Shown here one piece after another: positions 28,387 to 37,452 of a stretch of DNA of 64,000 nt. Numbering within the stretch: position 1 is the first letter of the stretch; each line of letters opens with the position of its first letter. Made by a program: the position numbers and the translations under genes. This stretch comes from Streptomyces sp. NBC_01262. Lineage in GTDB: Bacteria; Actinomycetota; Actinomycetes; Streptomycetales; Streptomycetaceae. The notes under the pieces were generated by a model, which saw nothing but the letters and a program-made list of their open reading frames with translations, was not told the DNA's origin and ran no database searches. The DNA lies in NCBI RefSeq assembly GCF_036226365.1, contig NZ_CP108462.1, forward strand, positions 2,294,001 through 2,358,000. Direction: 5' to 3'.

Positions 28387-29358
28387 CTAGTCCTCACTGC
28401 CGCGGCTCAGCCGTACGTACGCCGCGGAGAACCCCGCGAGCAGCACGAGCAGGACCAGGCCGAGCGCCGCCGCGCTGCCGTAGTTGTTGAAGTTGAAGGC
28501 GTACTGGTAGATCAGATAGACCACGGTGGTCGTGGAGCCCTCGGGGCCGTCGCCGCCGGTGAGCAGGAAGGGCTCGGTGAAGACCTGCATCGTCGCGATG
28601 ATCTGCATCAGCAGCATCAGCGAGAGGATGAGCCGGGTCTGCGGGATCGTCACATGCCAGATCTTGCGCAGCAGCCCGGCCCCGTCGAGCTCGGCCGCCT
28701 CGTACAGCTCGCCCGGTATGCCCTGGAGCGCGGCCAGGTAGATCAGGGTCGCGCCGCCCATGTTCATCCAGGTCGCGGCGATCACCACGGAGACCATGGC
28801 GGTGTCGGTGGACTGGAGCCACTGCTGCTCGGGCAGGCCGACCAGCCCCAGGAGACGGTTGAACAGGCCGTAGCCGGGGTCGTAGAAGTACTTGAAGAGC
28901 AGTACGGAGGCGACCGGCGGCAGCATCACCGGCAGGTAGACCAGCATGCGCAGATAGCCCTGGCCGTGCCGGAACTCGTTCAGGGTGACGGCGACGAGGA
29001 AGGGCAGCGCGAAGCCGAGGACCAGGGCGAGACCGGTGAACAGCAGGGTGTTGCGCCAGGCCTGCCAGAAGGCCGGATCGTGGAAGACGTAACTCAGGTT
29101 GGACCAGCCGGCCCAGGTGGTGTGGCCGCCCTCGGTCTTCTGGAAGGCCAGGACGAACTCCCTGACCATCGGATACCAGGAGAAGAACGCGAAGCACAGG
29201 AGGGCGCCGAGCAGGAAGCCGTGGGCCGACAGATTGCGCCGCAGCGCCCGGGCGAACCCCTCGCGGGAGGTGTTCGCCCGGATGCGGCGGGGGCGGCGGG
29301 GCTGTCCCGGGCGCTGCCCGGCGCTCTCGCCGCTCGCGGCCAGCGTGGGTGCCGACAT
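28387..29358 (-). CDS. Carbohydrate ABC transporter permease (MalF type)
   Basis: This 323-residue protein has about six membrane helices after a 40-residue basic cytoplasmic N-terminus. The EAA motif is ELYEAAELDGAGLLRKIWHV. It is encoded two bases after the binding-protein stop and 14 bases before the second permease, so expression is tightly coupled. Confidence 0.93.
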   Translation of the reverse strand: MSAPTLAASGESAGQRPGQPRRPRRIRANTSREGFARALRRNLSAHGFLLGALLCFAFFSWYPMVREFVLAFQKTEGGHTTWAGWSNLSYVFHDPAFWQAWRNTLLFTGLALVLGFALPFLVAVTLNEFRHGQGYLRMLVYLPVMLPPVASVLLFKYFYDPGYGLFNRLLGLVGLPEQQWLQSTDTAMVSVVIAATWMNMGGATLIYLAALQGIPGELYEAAELDGAGLLRKIWHVTIPQTRLILSLMLLMQIIATMQVFTEPFLLTGGDGPEGSTTTVVYLIYQYAFNFNNYGSAAALGLVLLVLLAGFSAAYVRLSRGSED

Positions 29359-29360
29359 CG

Positions 29361-30776
29361 TCAGCCGTTCGCCAGGACCTGGTTGACCTGCGTCTCCGCC
29401 GTGGAGAGCAGCTTGTCGGCGTCGGCGCTCTCGCTGGTCAGGACACCCGACATCACGTTGTCCAGGACCTTGTAGATCTCCTGGGCCTTCGGCGGCTCGG
29501 CCTTGCCGGGCACGGGGTTGTCCATGAAGGCCTTGAAGTTCTCGACCGGCATCGTCGCGCTGGCCGCCTTGAGCGCGTCGTCCTGGGTCTTGCTCGCGCC
29601 GGTGAAGAAGGCCGGCTGCGGCAGGCCGACGGGCAGCCCGTCCGTCTTGCTGCGGGCGTACTCGAACTGGCCCTTCCCGGGGGTGAGGGTCTTGAAGTTC
29701 AGCCAGGCGATGGCGGCCTTGATCTTGTCCGGGGAGCTGCCCTTCTTGATCATGTAGTCGTTACCGCCGAAGAGCGTCGCCTTACCGCCCGGGATCGGTC
29801 CCATGCCGAAGTCGGCGTAGTTCGCGCCGAGCTGCTGGACCATGTACGTGATGTCGTCGGGGGCGGCCAGGAACATGCCGAGCTTGTCGGTCGCCATCTG
29901 CTTCTGGAGATCGCCCCACTTGAGCAGCTGGGTCTTGCCCATGCTGTTGTCGTCCCAGCGCATGGCGTGCAGGTTCGACACGATCTGCTTGCCCAGGGCG
30001 GTGTTGAAGGCCGCCTTGGTGCCGTCGGCCGAGACGATGTCGCCGCCGAGGCCGTACATGGCGGCGGTGTAGTGCCAGCCGCCGGTGTTGGCCGCGCTGT
30101 AGTCGCCGTAGCCGGCGACGCCGTAGCCGAGGGCGGCGATGGCCTTGGCGGCGGAGCGGACCCCCTCCCAGGTGGTGGGCGGGTTGTTGGGGTCGAGTCC
30201 GGCCTGGGTGAAGAGCTTGCGGTTGATCAGCAGGCCCATGCGGTAGTTGCTGGTCGGCAGGCCGTAGAGCTTGCCGCCCTGCTTGAGGACGCCCAGCACA
30301 TTGGGGTCGATGTCGCCGAGGGCCGGGACGGTCTTGTCGGTCACGTACGCCGTGATGTCGGCGGCGCCGCCGTTGTCCAGCACCTGCTGGAGGTCGGTGA
30401 AGTACGTGTAGAAGACGTCCGGCTGGGACTTCGCCTTGAGGGCGGCGGTGAAGCGGGCGGGCTCCTCGCACTGACCGGGCGTCGACTTACCGTCGATCGT
30501 GATGTTCGGGTACTTCTTGTTGAAGGCGGCGACGTCCGCCTTCCACTCCTTCAGCTCCGCCTTCTTGGCGGCCGGGGGCATGCAGTCGATGGTCAGCGTG
30601 ACCTTGGTCTGGGGGTCGAGCGGGGCGGACGGATCGGACGAGCCGCCCCCCGCACCGTCGTTGTCGGCGCTGCTCGATGTGCCGCAGGCGGCGAGAGCGG
30701 TCAGCGCGAGCGCGGAGACGAGGGTGGCAGCAGTGTGGCGCGGCGAGCGGGCGGAGCGGAACCAGGAGCTTCTCAT
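29361..30776 (-). CDS. Sugar ABC transporter substrate-binding lipoprotein
   Basis: This 471-residue solute-binding protein has a lipoprotein signal ending LTALAACG, so it is anchored to the outer face of the membrane by the lipobox cysteine. The rest has the two-lobed cluster B fold used for oligosaccharides. The ATG at 30776 has GGGGA upstream and is followed by MRSSWFRSAR, the basic n-region; upstream in-frame codons have no ribosome site. First gene of the importer/glucosidase/glucanase operon. Alpha-glucan oligosaccharides are the likely ligand by context. Confidence 0.92.
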   Translation of the reverse strand: MRSSWFRSARSPRHTAATLVSALALTALAACGTSSSADNDGAGGGSSDPSAPLDPQTKVTLTIDCMPPAAKKAELKEWKADVAAFNKKYPNITIDGKSTPGQCEEPARFTAALKAKSQPDVFYTYFTDLQQVLDNGGAADITAYVTDKTVPALGDIDPNVLGVLKQGGKLYGLPTSNYRMGLLINRKLFTQAGLDPNNPPTTWEGVRSAAKAIAALGYGVAGYGDYSAANTGGWHYTAAMYGLGGDIVSADGTKAAFNTALGKQIVSNLHAMRWDDNSMGKTQLLKWGDLQKQMATDKLGMFLAAPDDITYMVQQLGANYADFGMGPIPGGKATLFGGNDYMIKKGSSPDKIKAAIAWLNFKTLTPGKGQFEYARSKTDGLPVGLPQPAFFTGASKTQDDALKAASATMPVENFKAFMDNPVPGKAEPPKAQEIYKVLDNVMSGVLTSESADADKLLSTAETQVNQVLANG

Positions 30777-30911
30777 CGGTGGTCCCCTTCGGGCATGAGC
30801 GTGGAAGGCCCGCCGATTTACGCAGCGGGGGCGCCGCACACTCAAGCACTCACGACAGAAGCCCGCAAGATGTCGCGCAGATTCCGCAAAAGATGGACCG
30901 AAGCTCGCAGC

Positions 30912-31919
30912 TCAGCGGCGGGCGGTCCCGGTGGTCCCCCGGACGACGAGCTCGGGTTCGTACAGCAGCTCGTCCGGAGCCACCGTCTTGCCGGCGATCT
31001 GCAACGCGAGAAGCTCCACGGCGGCCCGCCCCATCGCCTCGATCGGCTGACGCACGGTCGTCAGCGGCGGCTCGGTGCAGGTCATGAACGCGGAGTCGTC
31101 GTAGCCCACCACCGAGACATCGCCGGGCACCGACAGTCTCAGCCGACGCGCGGCCCGTACCGCGCCCAGCGCCATCGGGTCGTTCGCGCAGATGATCCCC
31201 GTCACCCCCCTCTCCCACAGCTTCGCCGCGGCCGCCTGCCCGCCCTCCAGCGTGTACATCGCCCGCCCGATGTACTCCTCCGGCAGCTCCCGGCCCGCCG
31301 CGAGGGCCGCGGCGCGCGCGGCGGCCAGCTTGCGCTGCGACGGCATGTGGTCCGACGGCCCCAGCAGCAGCCCGATCCGCTCGTGCCCCAGCGAGGACAG
31401 ATGGCGCCACGCCTGCTCCACCGCCACCGCGTCGTCGCACGAGATCCGGGGGAAGCCCAGGTCCTCGATGGCCGCGTTGATCAGCACGACCGGCAGATTG
31501 CGCCCGGCCAGCAGCCGGTAGTGGTCGTGCGGCGCGTCCGCCTGCGCGTACAGGCCGCCCGCGAAGACCACTCCGGAGACATGGTGCTGGAGCAGCAGCT
31601 CGATGTAGTCCGCCTCCGACACCCCGCCCACGGTCTGCGTGCACAGCACCGGGGTCAGCCCCTGCTGCGCCAGCGCCGCGCCCACGACATCCGCGAAAGC
31701 CGGGAAGATCGGGTTCTGCAGCTCCGGCAGCACCAGCCCGACCAGCCGCGCCCGCTCCCCGCGCAACTGGGTGGGCCGCTCGTAGCCCAGCACGTCGAGC
31801 GCGGTCAGCACCGCCTGCCGGGTCCCCTCCGACACCCCCGGCTTCCCGTTCAGCACCCGGCTGACGGTGGCCTCGCTGACCCCGACCTTCTTCGCTACTT
31901 CGGCAAGCCGTCGCGTCAT
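30912..31919 (-). CDS. LacI family transcriptional regulator
   Basis: This 335-residue repressor has an N-terminal HTH (RLAEVAKKVGVSEATVSRVLNGKPGVSEGT) and a hinge helix, then a periplasmic-binding-protein-like effector domain (about 60-330). It sits just upstream of the alpha-glucan importer operon on the same strand and probably represses it until an oligosaccharide binds. Two overlapping palindromes just upstream of its own start suggest autoregulation. ATG at 31919 chosen; an in-frame ATG four codons earlier is possible. Confidence 0.92.
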   Translation of the reverse strand: MTRRLAEVAKKVGVSEATVSRVLNGKPGVSEGTRQAVLTALDVLGYERPTQLRGERARLVGLVLPELQNPIFPAFADVVGAALAQQGLTPVLCTQTVGGVSEADYIELLLQHHVSGVVFAGGLYAQADAPHDHYRLLAGRNLPVVLINAAIEDLGFPRISCDDAVAVEQAWRHLSSLGHERIGLLLGPSDHMPSQRKLAAARAAALAAGRELPEEYIGRAMYTLEGGQAAAAKLWERGVTGIICANDPMALGAVRAARRLRLSVPGDVSVVGYDDSAFMTCTEPPLTTVRQPIEAMGRAAVELLALQIAGKTVAPDELLYEPELVVRGTTGTARR

Positions 31920-31940
31920 GGGCGCAAGCATACGACAGAT

Positions 31941-31969
31941 AACGCAAGTGGTTTGCGTTGATGCGCAAA
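31941..31969. promoter_or_regulatory. Overlapping LacI-type palindromes upstream of the regulator gene
   Basis: aacgcaa (31941-31947) pairs with ttgcgtt (31953-31959), and tttgcg (31952-31957) pairs with cgcaaa (31964-31969). The shared TTGCG core is like known LacI-family sites in Streptomyces sugar operons. Partial cgcaa half-sites also occur at 30864-30890 before the binding-protein gene. Confidence 0.5.
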
Positions 31970-32003
31970 ACGTGCGGCGGCCGACCGCCATTAGGCTCCG
32001 CGC

Positions 32004-32864
32004 ATGAGCATGTGCACCACTGCCTCCGCCGAGCTGGCCGAGCCCCTCGCCGCTACGGCGGCCACCGCCCGCAGCTGGCTTCTGGTCGAGCAGCCCGGGC
32101 CGTGGGGTGCGAAGGCGCTGACCGCGAGCCATCTCGACCCCGCGACCGGCCGGGAGCTGGAGAAGCTGGCCGGTGAGGCGGGCGTACGGGTGGGCCTGAT
32201 CCGGCGGGTCGGGCGGCATGCGGACTGCCATGAGCCGCAGCGGCGCAGGGTGTACGCGGCCGGGCCATCGTGGGTGCGTACGGCGGAGGTCGGCGACCCG
32301 GCGGAGCTGCTCGGCTGGGATCTCACCGCCCTGGAGGGTTGCGGGGAGCCGTACGGGGGCGATCCGCTCGCCCTGGTGTGCACCAACGGCAAACGGGACC
32401 GCTGCTGCGCGCTGTTCGGCCGGCCGCTCGCGGCGGAGCTGGCGGCGGGCGAGGCCGGTGAGGTGTGGGAGACCACGCATCTGGGCGGGCACCGCTTCTC
32501 GCCGACGATGCTGGTGCTGCCGTACGGCTACGCGTACGGCCGCCTCGACGCGCGCCACGCGATGACGGTCCTGGAGGCCGCCCGCGAGGGCCGGGTGGTC
32601 CTGGAGGGCTGCCGGGGCCGCTCGGCGTACGACCGGCCCGGGCAGGCGGCGGACCTGGCGGTGCGGGAGCTGACCGGCGAGGTGCGGGCGGACGCGCTGA
32701 CGGTGGACGGCACGCGCGTGACGCATACGGACGGCAGGGTCTGGGAGGTGGACGTGGTGCAGCACTCGGCGGAGCCGCCCCGGGCGGAAAGCTGCGGGGC
32801 GGCTCCGGTGACACCGGTGCGGATGGTGGTGACCGGCGTGCGCGAGGTCAGCCGGCGTTCTTGA
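32004..32864 (+). CDS. Sucrase/ferredoxin-like protein
   Basis: This 286-residue protein belongs to the Sucrase/ferredoxin-like family, with a thioredoxin-fold iron-sulfur domain. CTNGKRDRCCALFGRPL and TTHLGGHRFSP give the Cys and HxGGH elements that bind a [2Fe-2S] cluster in relatives such as yeast Apd1. A redox role is likely; the partner is unknown. No signal peptide. It overlaps the convergent ABC binding-protein gene by 17 bases. Confidence 0.82.
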   Translation: MSMCTTASAELAEPLAATAATARSWLLVEQPGPWGAKALTASHLDPATGRELEKLAGEAGVRVGLIRRVGRHADCHEPQRRRVYAAGPSWVRTAEVGDPAELLGWDLTALEGCGEPYGGDPLALVCTNGKRDRCCALFGRPLAAELAAGEAGEVWETTHLGGHRFSPTMLVLPYGYAYGRLDARHAMTVLEAAREGRVVLEGCRGRSAYDRPGQAADLAVRELTGEVRADALTVDGTRVTHTDGRVWEVDVVQHSAEPPRAESCGAAPVTPVRMVVTGVREVSRRS

Positions 32865-33885
32865 CGAACTCGGTGGTGTAGGTCTTGCCCAGGTCGATCG
32901 TGGCGTTCTTCAGGTTCGGGTTGAAGGCCTTCAGGACCCGCTCGACGGTCGCCGGGCCGTCGGCCGGCATGACGCCGTCCTTGGTGAACATCGGCAGGGT
33001 GCTCTCGATGGCCTGGGTGTAGAGCGCCGTGCCGCCGCCCTGCGCGTAGTCGGAGGGCATCTTCGCGGCGATCTCGGCGGCGCTGTGCGTGGACATCCAC
33101 TTCAGGGTCTTGACGAATGCGTTGGCCAGCTTCTGGACGGTGTCCTTGTGGCTGTTCACCCACGAGGTCTGCATGTAGAGGCTGGAGGACGGGTACAGCC
33201 CGCCGAGCGCGGCCTTGGAGCCCTCCGGCGTGCGCATGTCGATCAGGACCTTGCCGAGCTTCTTGTCCAGGATCGTGGCGACCGTCGGGTCGGTGGTCAT
33301 GCCGCCGTCGATGGAGCCCTGCTGGAGCGCGGCGATGAAGGTCTGGCCCGCGCCGACCGCGACGGGGGTGAACTCGCTGGTCTGAACACCGCTGTTGACC
33401 GCGAGGTACTTGCTCAGGAAGTCGGTGGAGGAGCCGATGCCCGTCACGCCGAGCTTCTTGCCCTTGAAGTCCTTGGCCGAGGTGATGTCGGCGGCGGCCT
33501 TGTTGGAGACGATCTCGACCTCGCCGGGGGCCTGCGAGAACTGCACGACCGACTCGACGGCCTTGCCCTTGGTCTGCAGGTCCAGGGTGTGGTCGTAGAA
33601 GCCGACGGTGCCCTGGACGTCGCCGGAGACCAGGGCCGTCTCGGCCTGGACGCCGGCCGGCTCGGTCAGGAGCGTCACGTCGACGCCCTCGGCCTTGAAG
33701 TAGCCGAGCCGTTCGGTGAGCATCGCGGGGAGGTAGATGACCTTGTCCAGGCCGCCCACCATGATCTTGACCTTGTCGCCACTGCCGCCGGACGCGGCCG
33801 AGGAGTCGCCGCCGCAGGCGGTGAGGGTGGTCAGGGCCAGGGCCCCGGTGACGGCGGCCGCCGAGATCTTGGTGAATCTGCGCAT
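32848..33885 (-). CDS. ABC transporter substrate-binding lipoprotein (NitT/TauT type)
   Basis: This 345-residue lipoprotein has a signal ending LALTTLTACG. The mature part has the NMT1/THI5-like fold, with YLPAMLTERLGYFKAEG early on. This branch binds nitrate, sulfonates, thiamine precursors or similar small ligands, and the ligand here is unclear. ATG at 33885 fits the basic n-region MRRFTK. It is last in a three-gene operon with a permease and an ATPase. Confidence 0.88.
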   Translation of the reverse strand: MRRFTKISAAAVTGALALTTLTACGGDSSAASGGSGDKVKIMVGGLDKVIYLPAMLTERLGYFKAEGVDVTLLTEPAGVQAETALVSGDVQGTVGFYDHTLDLQTKGKAVESVVQFSQAPGEVEIVSNKAAADITSAKDFKGKKLGVTGIGSSTDFLSKYLAVNSGVQTSEFTPVAVGAGQTFIAALQQGSIDGGMTTDPTVATILDKKLGKVLIDMRTPEGSKAALGGLYPSSSLYMQTSWVNSHKDTVQKLANAFVKTLKWMSTHSAAEIAAKMPSDYAQGGGTALYTQAIESTLPMFTKDGVMPADGPATVERVLKAFNPNLKNATIDLGKTYTTEFVKNAG

Positions 33886-33929
33886 CTGGTTCACGTCCTT
33901 GTGAAGGGTTTTGGCTTTGCGGGGAGAGG

Positions 33930-34823
33930 TCAGCGGGCGGAGCCGGCTTCGGCCGGCTTCCAGCGGAAGAGGCGCTTCTCCAGGAAGGTCAGCACCCCTT
34001 CGGCGAGCAGGGCGACGATCGCGAGGATCACCATGGCCCCGTAGACACCGGCGGCGTTGAACGTGCCCTGGGAGGCGGCGACCAGCAGGCCGAGGCCCTT
34101 GGTGGCGCCGATGTACTCGCCGACGATGGCGCCGATGAGCGCGAAGCCGAAGCTCACGTGCAGGCTGGTGAAGATCCAGGAGGTGGCCGAGGGGATGACG
34201 ACCTGGAAGGTCACCTGGCGGTTGCTGGCGCCGAGGATGCGGGAGTTGGCGACCAGGTTGCGGTCGACCTCGCGGGCGCCCTGGAAGGCGTTGAAGAAGA
34301 CCGGGAAGAAGACCAGGACGACCGCCGAGGCCACCTTCGAGGCCGGTCCGAGGCCGAACCAGATCAGGAAGATCGGGGCGAGCACGATGCGCGGCAGCGC
34401 GTTGAGCACCTTGATGTAGGGCCCGAGGACATCGGCGAGGAAGCGGATCCGGCCGAGCGCGATGCCCAGCAGCACGCCGCCGATCACACCGATGACCCAG
34501 CCGAGCAGCGCCTCGTAGAGCGTGTACCAGATCTGCTCCCACAGGGAGCCCTGGGCGGTGCCGTCCACGACCCAGGTGTGGATCTGGTCCCAGATCTTCG
34601 ACGGCATGGAGAAGTTGAACGGGTCGATGACGGCGGCCCGCGCGAGCCACTCCCACAGGCCGAGGACGGCCAGGAGCAGCGCGACCCGGCTGCCGAGGAC
34701 GAGCAGCTTGCGGTTGCGGGCGGCCTTCGCCCTGGCCTGCGTACGCTCGGTCTTGACGGGCGCTACGGCCGCCGGAGCGGCCACGGTCTCGGGCGACACG
34801 GTCTCAGGCGGCATTGACGGCAC
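33930..34823 (-). CDS. ABC transporter permease (SsuC/TauC type)
   Basis: This 297-residue membrane protein has six predicted helices after a Thr/Ala-rich N-terminus. The EAA loop is seen at VDRNLVANSRILGASNRQVTF. Its start overlaps the ATPase stop by up to 20 bases; an ATG at 34814 would shorten this to 11 bases. It works with the ATPase and binding protein on either side. Confidence 0.9.
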   Translation of the reverse strand: MPSMPPETVSPETVAAPAAVAPVKTERTQARAKAARNRKLLVLGSRVALLLAVLGLWEWLARAAVIDPFNFSMPSKIWDQIHTWVVDGTAQGSLWEQIWYTLYEALLGWVIGVIGGVLLGIALGRIRFLADVLGPYIKVLNALPRIVLAPIFLIWFGLGPASKVASAVVLVFFPVFFNAFQGAREVDRNLVANSRILGASNRQVTFQVVIPSATSWIFTSLHVSFGFALIGAIVGEYIGATKGLGLLVAASQGTFNAAGVYGAMVILAIVALLAEGVLTFLEKRLFRWKPAEAGSAR

Positions 34824-35622
34824 CCCTCTCGCGGGTGATGCGGACCTCTTCGCCGAGCGAGGACCAGATCTCGCGGTAGATCTCCAGGAACCGGGGCTCC
34901 AGCCGCACCTGCTCGACCTTGCGCGGCCGGGGCAGGTCGATCTCGAAGACCTCCTTGACGGTCGCCGGGCCGGCGGTCATGACCACGACCTTGTCGGCGA
35001 GCGCGATGGACTCCTCCAGATCGTGGGTGACGAAGACGACCGAGGCGCCGGTCCCCGCCCACAGCTCCAGCAGCTCGTCGGACATCAGGGCCCGGGTCTG
35101 CACGTCGAGCGCGGAGAAGGGCTCGTCCATGAGCAGGATCTCGGGGTCGTTGACGAAGGTGGCCGCCAGTGCGACGCGCTTGCGCTGGCCGCCGGAGAGC
35201 TGGTGCGGGTAGCGGTCCTCGAAGGAGGACAGGCCGACCCGGGCGAGCCATTCGCGGGCCCGCTCCCTCGCCTCGGCCTTGGCCACGCCTCGGAAGCGCG
35301 GGCCGGCCATCACATTGGACAGGACGGTCCGCCAGGGGAAGACGGCGTCCTGCTGGAAGACGAAGCCGACCTTGTCGCCGATGCCCCTGACCGGCTCGCC
35401 GGCCACCAGCACCTCGCCCTCGGTGGGCTCCTCCAGACCGCTGACCAGGGTCAGGGTCGTCGACTTGCCGCACCCGGTGGGGCCGACCACCGCGACGAAC
35501 TCGCCGCGGCCGACGGTCAGGTCCAGATCCCGTACGGCGGTGTGGAGCGCCCCGGACGGGGTCCGGAACGCTTTGCTCGCTCCCCGCAGTTCGATCGCGG
35601 GGCTGCTCGATTGGCTGTTCAT
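34804..35622 (-). CDS. ABC transporter ATP-binding protein (SsuB/TauB type)
   Basis: This 272-residue ATPase has Walker A GPTGCGKSTT, signature LSGGQRKR, and Walker B ILLMDEPFSALD, with the H-loop in FVTHDLEES. ATG at 35622 (MNSQSSSPAIELRGASKAF) is chosen since ATPase homology starts eight residues later. It is first in the operon and divergent from the sensor kinase gene. Confidence 0.93.
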   Translation of the reverse strand: MNSQSSSPAIELRGASKAFRTPSGALHTAVRDLDLTVGRGEFVAVVGPTGCGKSTTLTLVSGLEEPTEGEVLVAGEPVRGIGDKVGFVFQQDAVFPWRTVLSNVMAGPRFRGVAKAEARERAREWLARVGLSSFEDRYPHQLSGGQRKRVALAATFVNDPEILLMDEPFSALDVQTRALMSDELLELWAGTGASVVFVTHDLEESIALADKVVVMTAGPATVKEVFEIDLPRPRKVEQVRLEPRFLEIYREIWSSLGEEVRITRERGAVNAA

Positions 35623-35853
35623 GGGGCGGGACGCTAGATGTGGCCCGGGCCACAGCGGCAGCCTTGCGGTCACAACTCCGGCTTGTGCCCACAGGCGGCT
35701 GTTCTGCTCGTTTTGCTCGCCGCTGGACAACGAAAGCGCTACGAGGACTGGGCAAGACCCCTGCGGGCGTTTACGTTGCGTTCACAGCGAGGCAAAACGG
35801 AGCGGTTTGTTCCGAACGGGCGAGAGACAATCGGCGAGAGGCGAGGTGACCGC

Positions 35854-37452
35854 ATGCGGATCCGCTGGCCCCGTCGCGTCTTCGCGCAGGTCCTGCTGGT
35901 GCAGCTGGCCACCACCACCGGGGTGATCATGCTCGCCACCGGGCTCTTCCTCGCCCCGCTCAGCGCCCAGCTCGACGACCAGGCGATGCGCCGGGCCCTG
36001 GCCATCGCCGAGACCACCGCCGCCGAGCCCGGCCTCGCCCGCGAGCTGACCACCACCAAGCCCAGCGCCGACGGCCCCGTGCAGGCCGAGGCCGAGCGGA
36101 TCCGGCTGGCCACCCACGCGCTGTACATCGTGGTCCTCAACACCCACCACGTGCGCTGGTCGCACCCCACCGTCTCCGAGATCGGCAGGACCGTCTCCAC
36201 CGACCCCAGCGCCGCCCTCGCCGGCCAGGAGGTCATGGACATCGACCGCGGCACCCTGGGCCCCTCGGCCCGCGCCAAGGTGCCGCTGCGCGACGACACC
36301 GGGAAGATCGTCGGCGCGGTCTCGGTGGGCATCGCCTACGACAGCGTGCGCGCGCAGCTGCTGCGTACGGTGCCCAGCCTGCTGCTGTACGCGGGCGCGG
36401 CCCTGGCCGTCGGCGTCCTGGCCGCCTTCGGGGTCTCCCGGCGGCTCCAGCGGCGCACCCACGGGCTGGCCTTCGCCGACATCTCCTCGCTGCTCGACGA
36501 GCGCGAGGCGATGCTGCACGGCATCCGCGAGGGCGTCGTCGCCCTGGACGCCCGGGGCAGGATCCGGCTGGTCAACGACGAGGCCCAGCGGCTGCTCGGC
36601 CTGGGCCCCGACGCCGACGGGCGCGCCCTGGACGACGTGCTGCCCCCGGGCCGTACGACCGACGTCCTGGCCGGCCGGGTCGACGGCGCCGACCTGCTCA
36701 CCGTCAGCGGCGGCCGGGTGCTGGTCGCCAACCGGATGCCGACCGCCGACGGCGGGGCGGTGGCCACCCTGCGCGACCGCACCGAGCTGGAGCTGCTCGG
36801 CCGCGAACTGGACTCCACGCACGGCCTGCTCGACGCGCTGCGCGCGCAGGACCACGAGCACGCCAACCGCCTCCACACCCTCCTCGGGCTGCTGGAACTG
36901 GGCCTGCACGACGAGGCCGTGGAATTCGTCGCCGAGGTCGCCGACGGCCACCGGGCCTCGGCCGAGCAGATCGCCGAGCGGGTCCACGACCCGCTGCTGT
37001 CCGCGCTGCTGGTCGGCAAGTCGGCCATCGCGGCCGAGCGCGGAGCGTCCCTGCGGATCTCCCCCGACACACTGCTGCCGGACCAGGCGGTGGACCCGCG
37101 CGACCTGGTGACCGTACTGGGCAACCTGATCGACAACGCCCTGGACGTCGCCACTTTCGTCGAGGTCGAGCTGCTCGCCGAGGGCACCACGGCGGTGCTC
37201 CGGGTCAGCGACAACGGCCCCGGGGTGCCGCCCGGCATGCGCGAGCTGGTTTTCACCGAGGGCTGGTCCACCAAAGCGCCCCCTGCGCATCGCGGCCGGG
37301 GCCTGGGCCTGGCGCTCGTGCGCAGGCTGGCCGAGCGGTACGGCGGCATGGCCCGGGTCACCGCCCGCGCGGGCGGCGGCGCGGTCTTCACTGTCGTACT
37401 GCCCGAGGCGCTTTCGTCACGCGAACTCACGGCGATGGGAGAGTCACGATGA
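35854..37452 (+). CDS. CitA/DcuS-type sensor histidine kinase
   Basis: This 532-residue kinase has two membrane helices (about 8-30 and 170-195) flanking an extracytoplasmic PAS-like sensor, the typical layout for citrate or C4-dicarboxylate sensing. A cytoplasmic PAS domain (about 210-310) is followed by the phosphorylated His in RAQDHEHANRLHTL. The ATPase boxes NLIDNALDV (N), DNGPGVPP (G1) and GRGLGLALV (G2) are intact. ATG at 35854 follows GAGGTG. It overlaps the response-regulator start by four bases. Confidence 0.92.
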   Translation: MRIRWPRRVFAQVLLVQLATTTGVIMLATGLFLAPLSAQLDDQAMRRALAIAETTAAEPGLARELTTTKPSADGPVQAEAERIRLATHALYIVVLNTHHVRWSHPTVSEIGRTVSTDPSAALAGQEVMDIDRGTLGPSARAKVPLRDDTGKIVGAVSVGIAYDSVRAQLLRTVPSLLLYAGAALAVGVLAAFGVSRRLQRRTHGLAFADISSLLDEREAMLHGIREGVVALDARGRIRLVNDEAQRLLGLGPDADGRALDDVLPPGRTTDVLAGRVDGADLLTVSGGRVLVANRMPTADGGAVATLRDRTELELLGRELDSTHGLLDALRAQDHEHANRLHTLLGLLELGLHDEAVEFVAEVADGHRASAEQIAERVHDPLLSALLVGKSAIAAERGASLRISPDTLLPDQAVDPRDLVTVLGNLIDNALDVATFVEVELLAEGTTAVLRVSDNGPGVPPGMRELVFTEGWSTKAPPAHRGRGLGLALVRRLAERYGGMARVTARAGGGAVFTVVLPEALSSRELTAMGESR

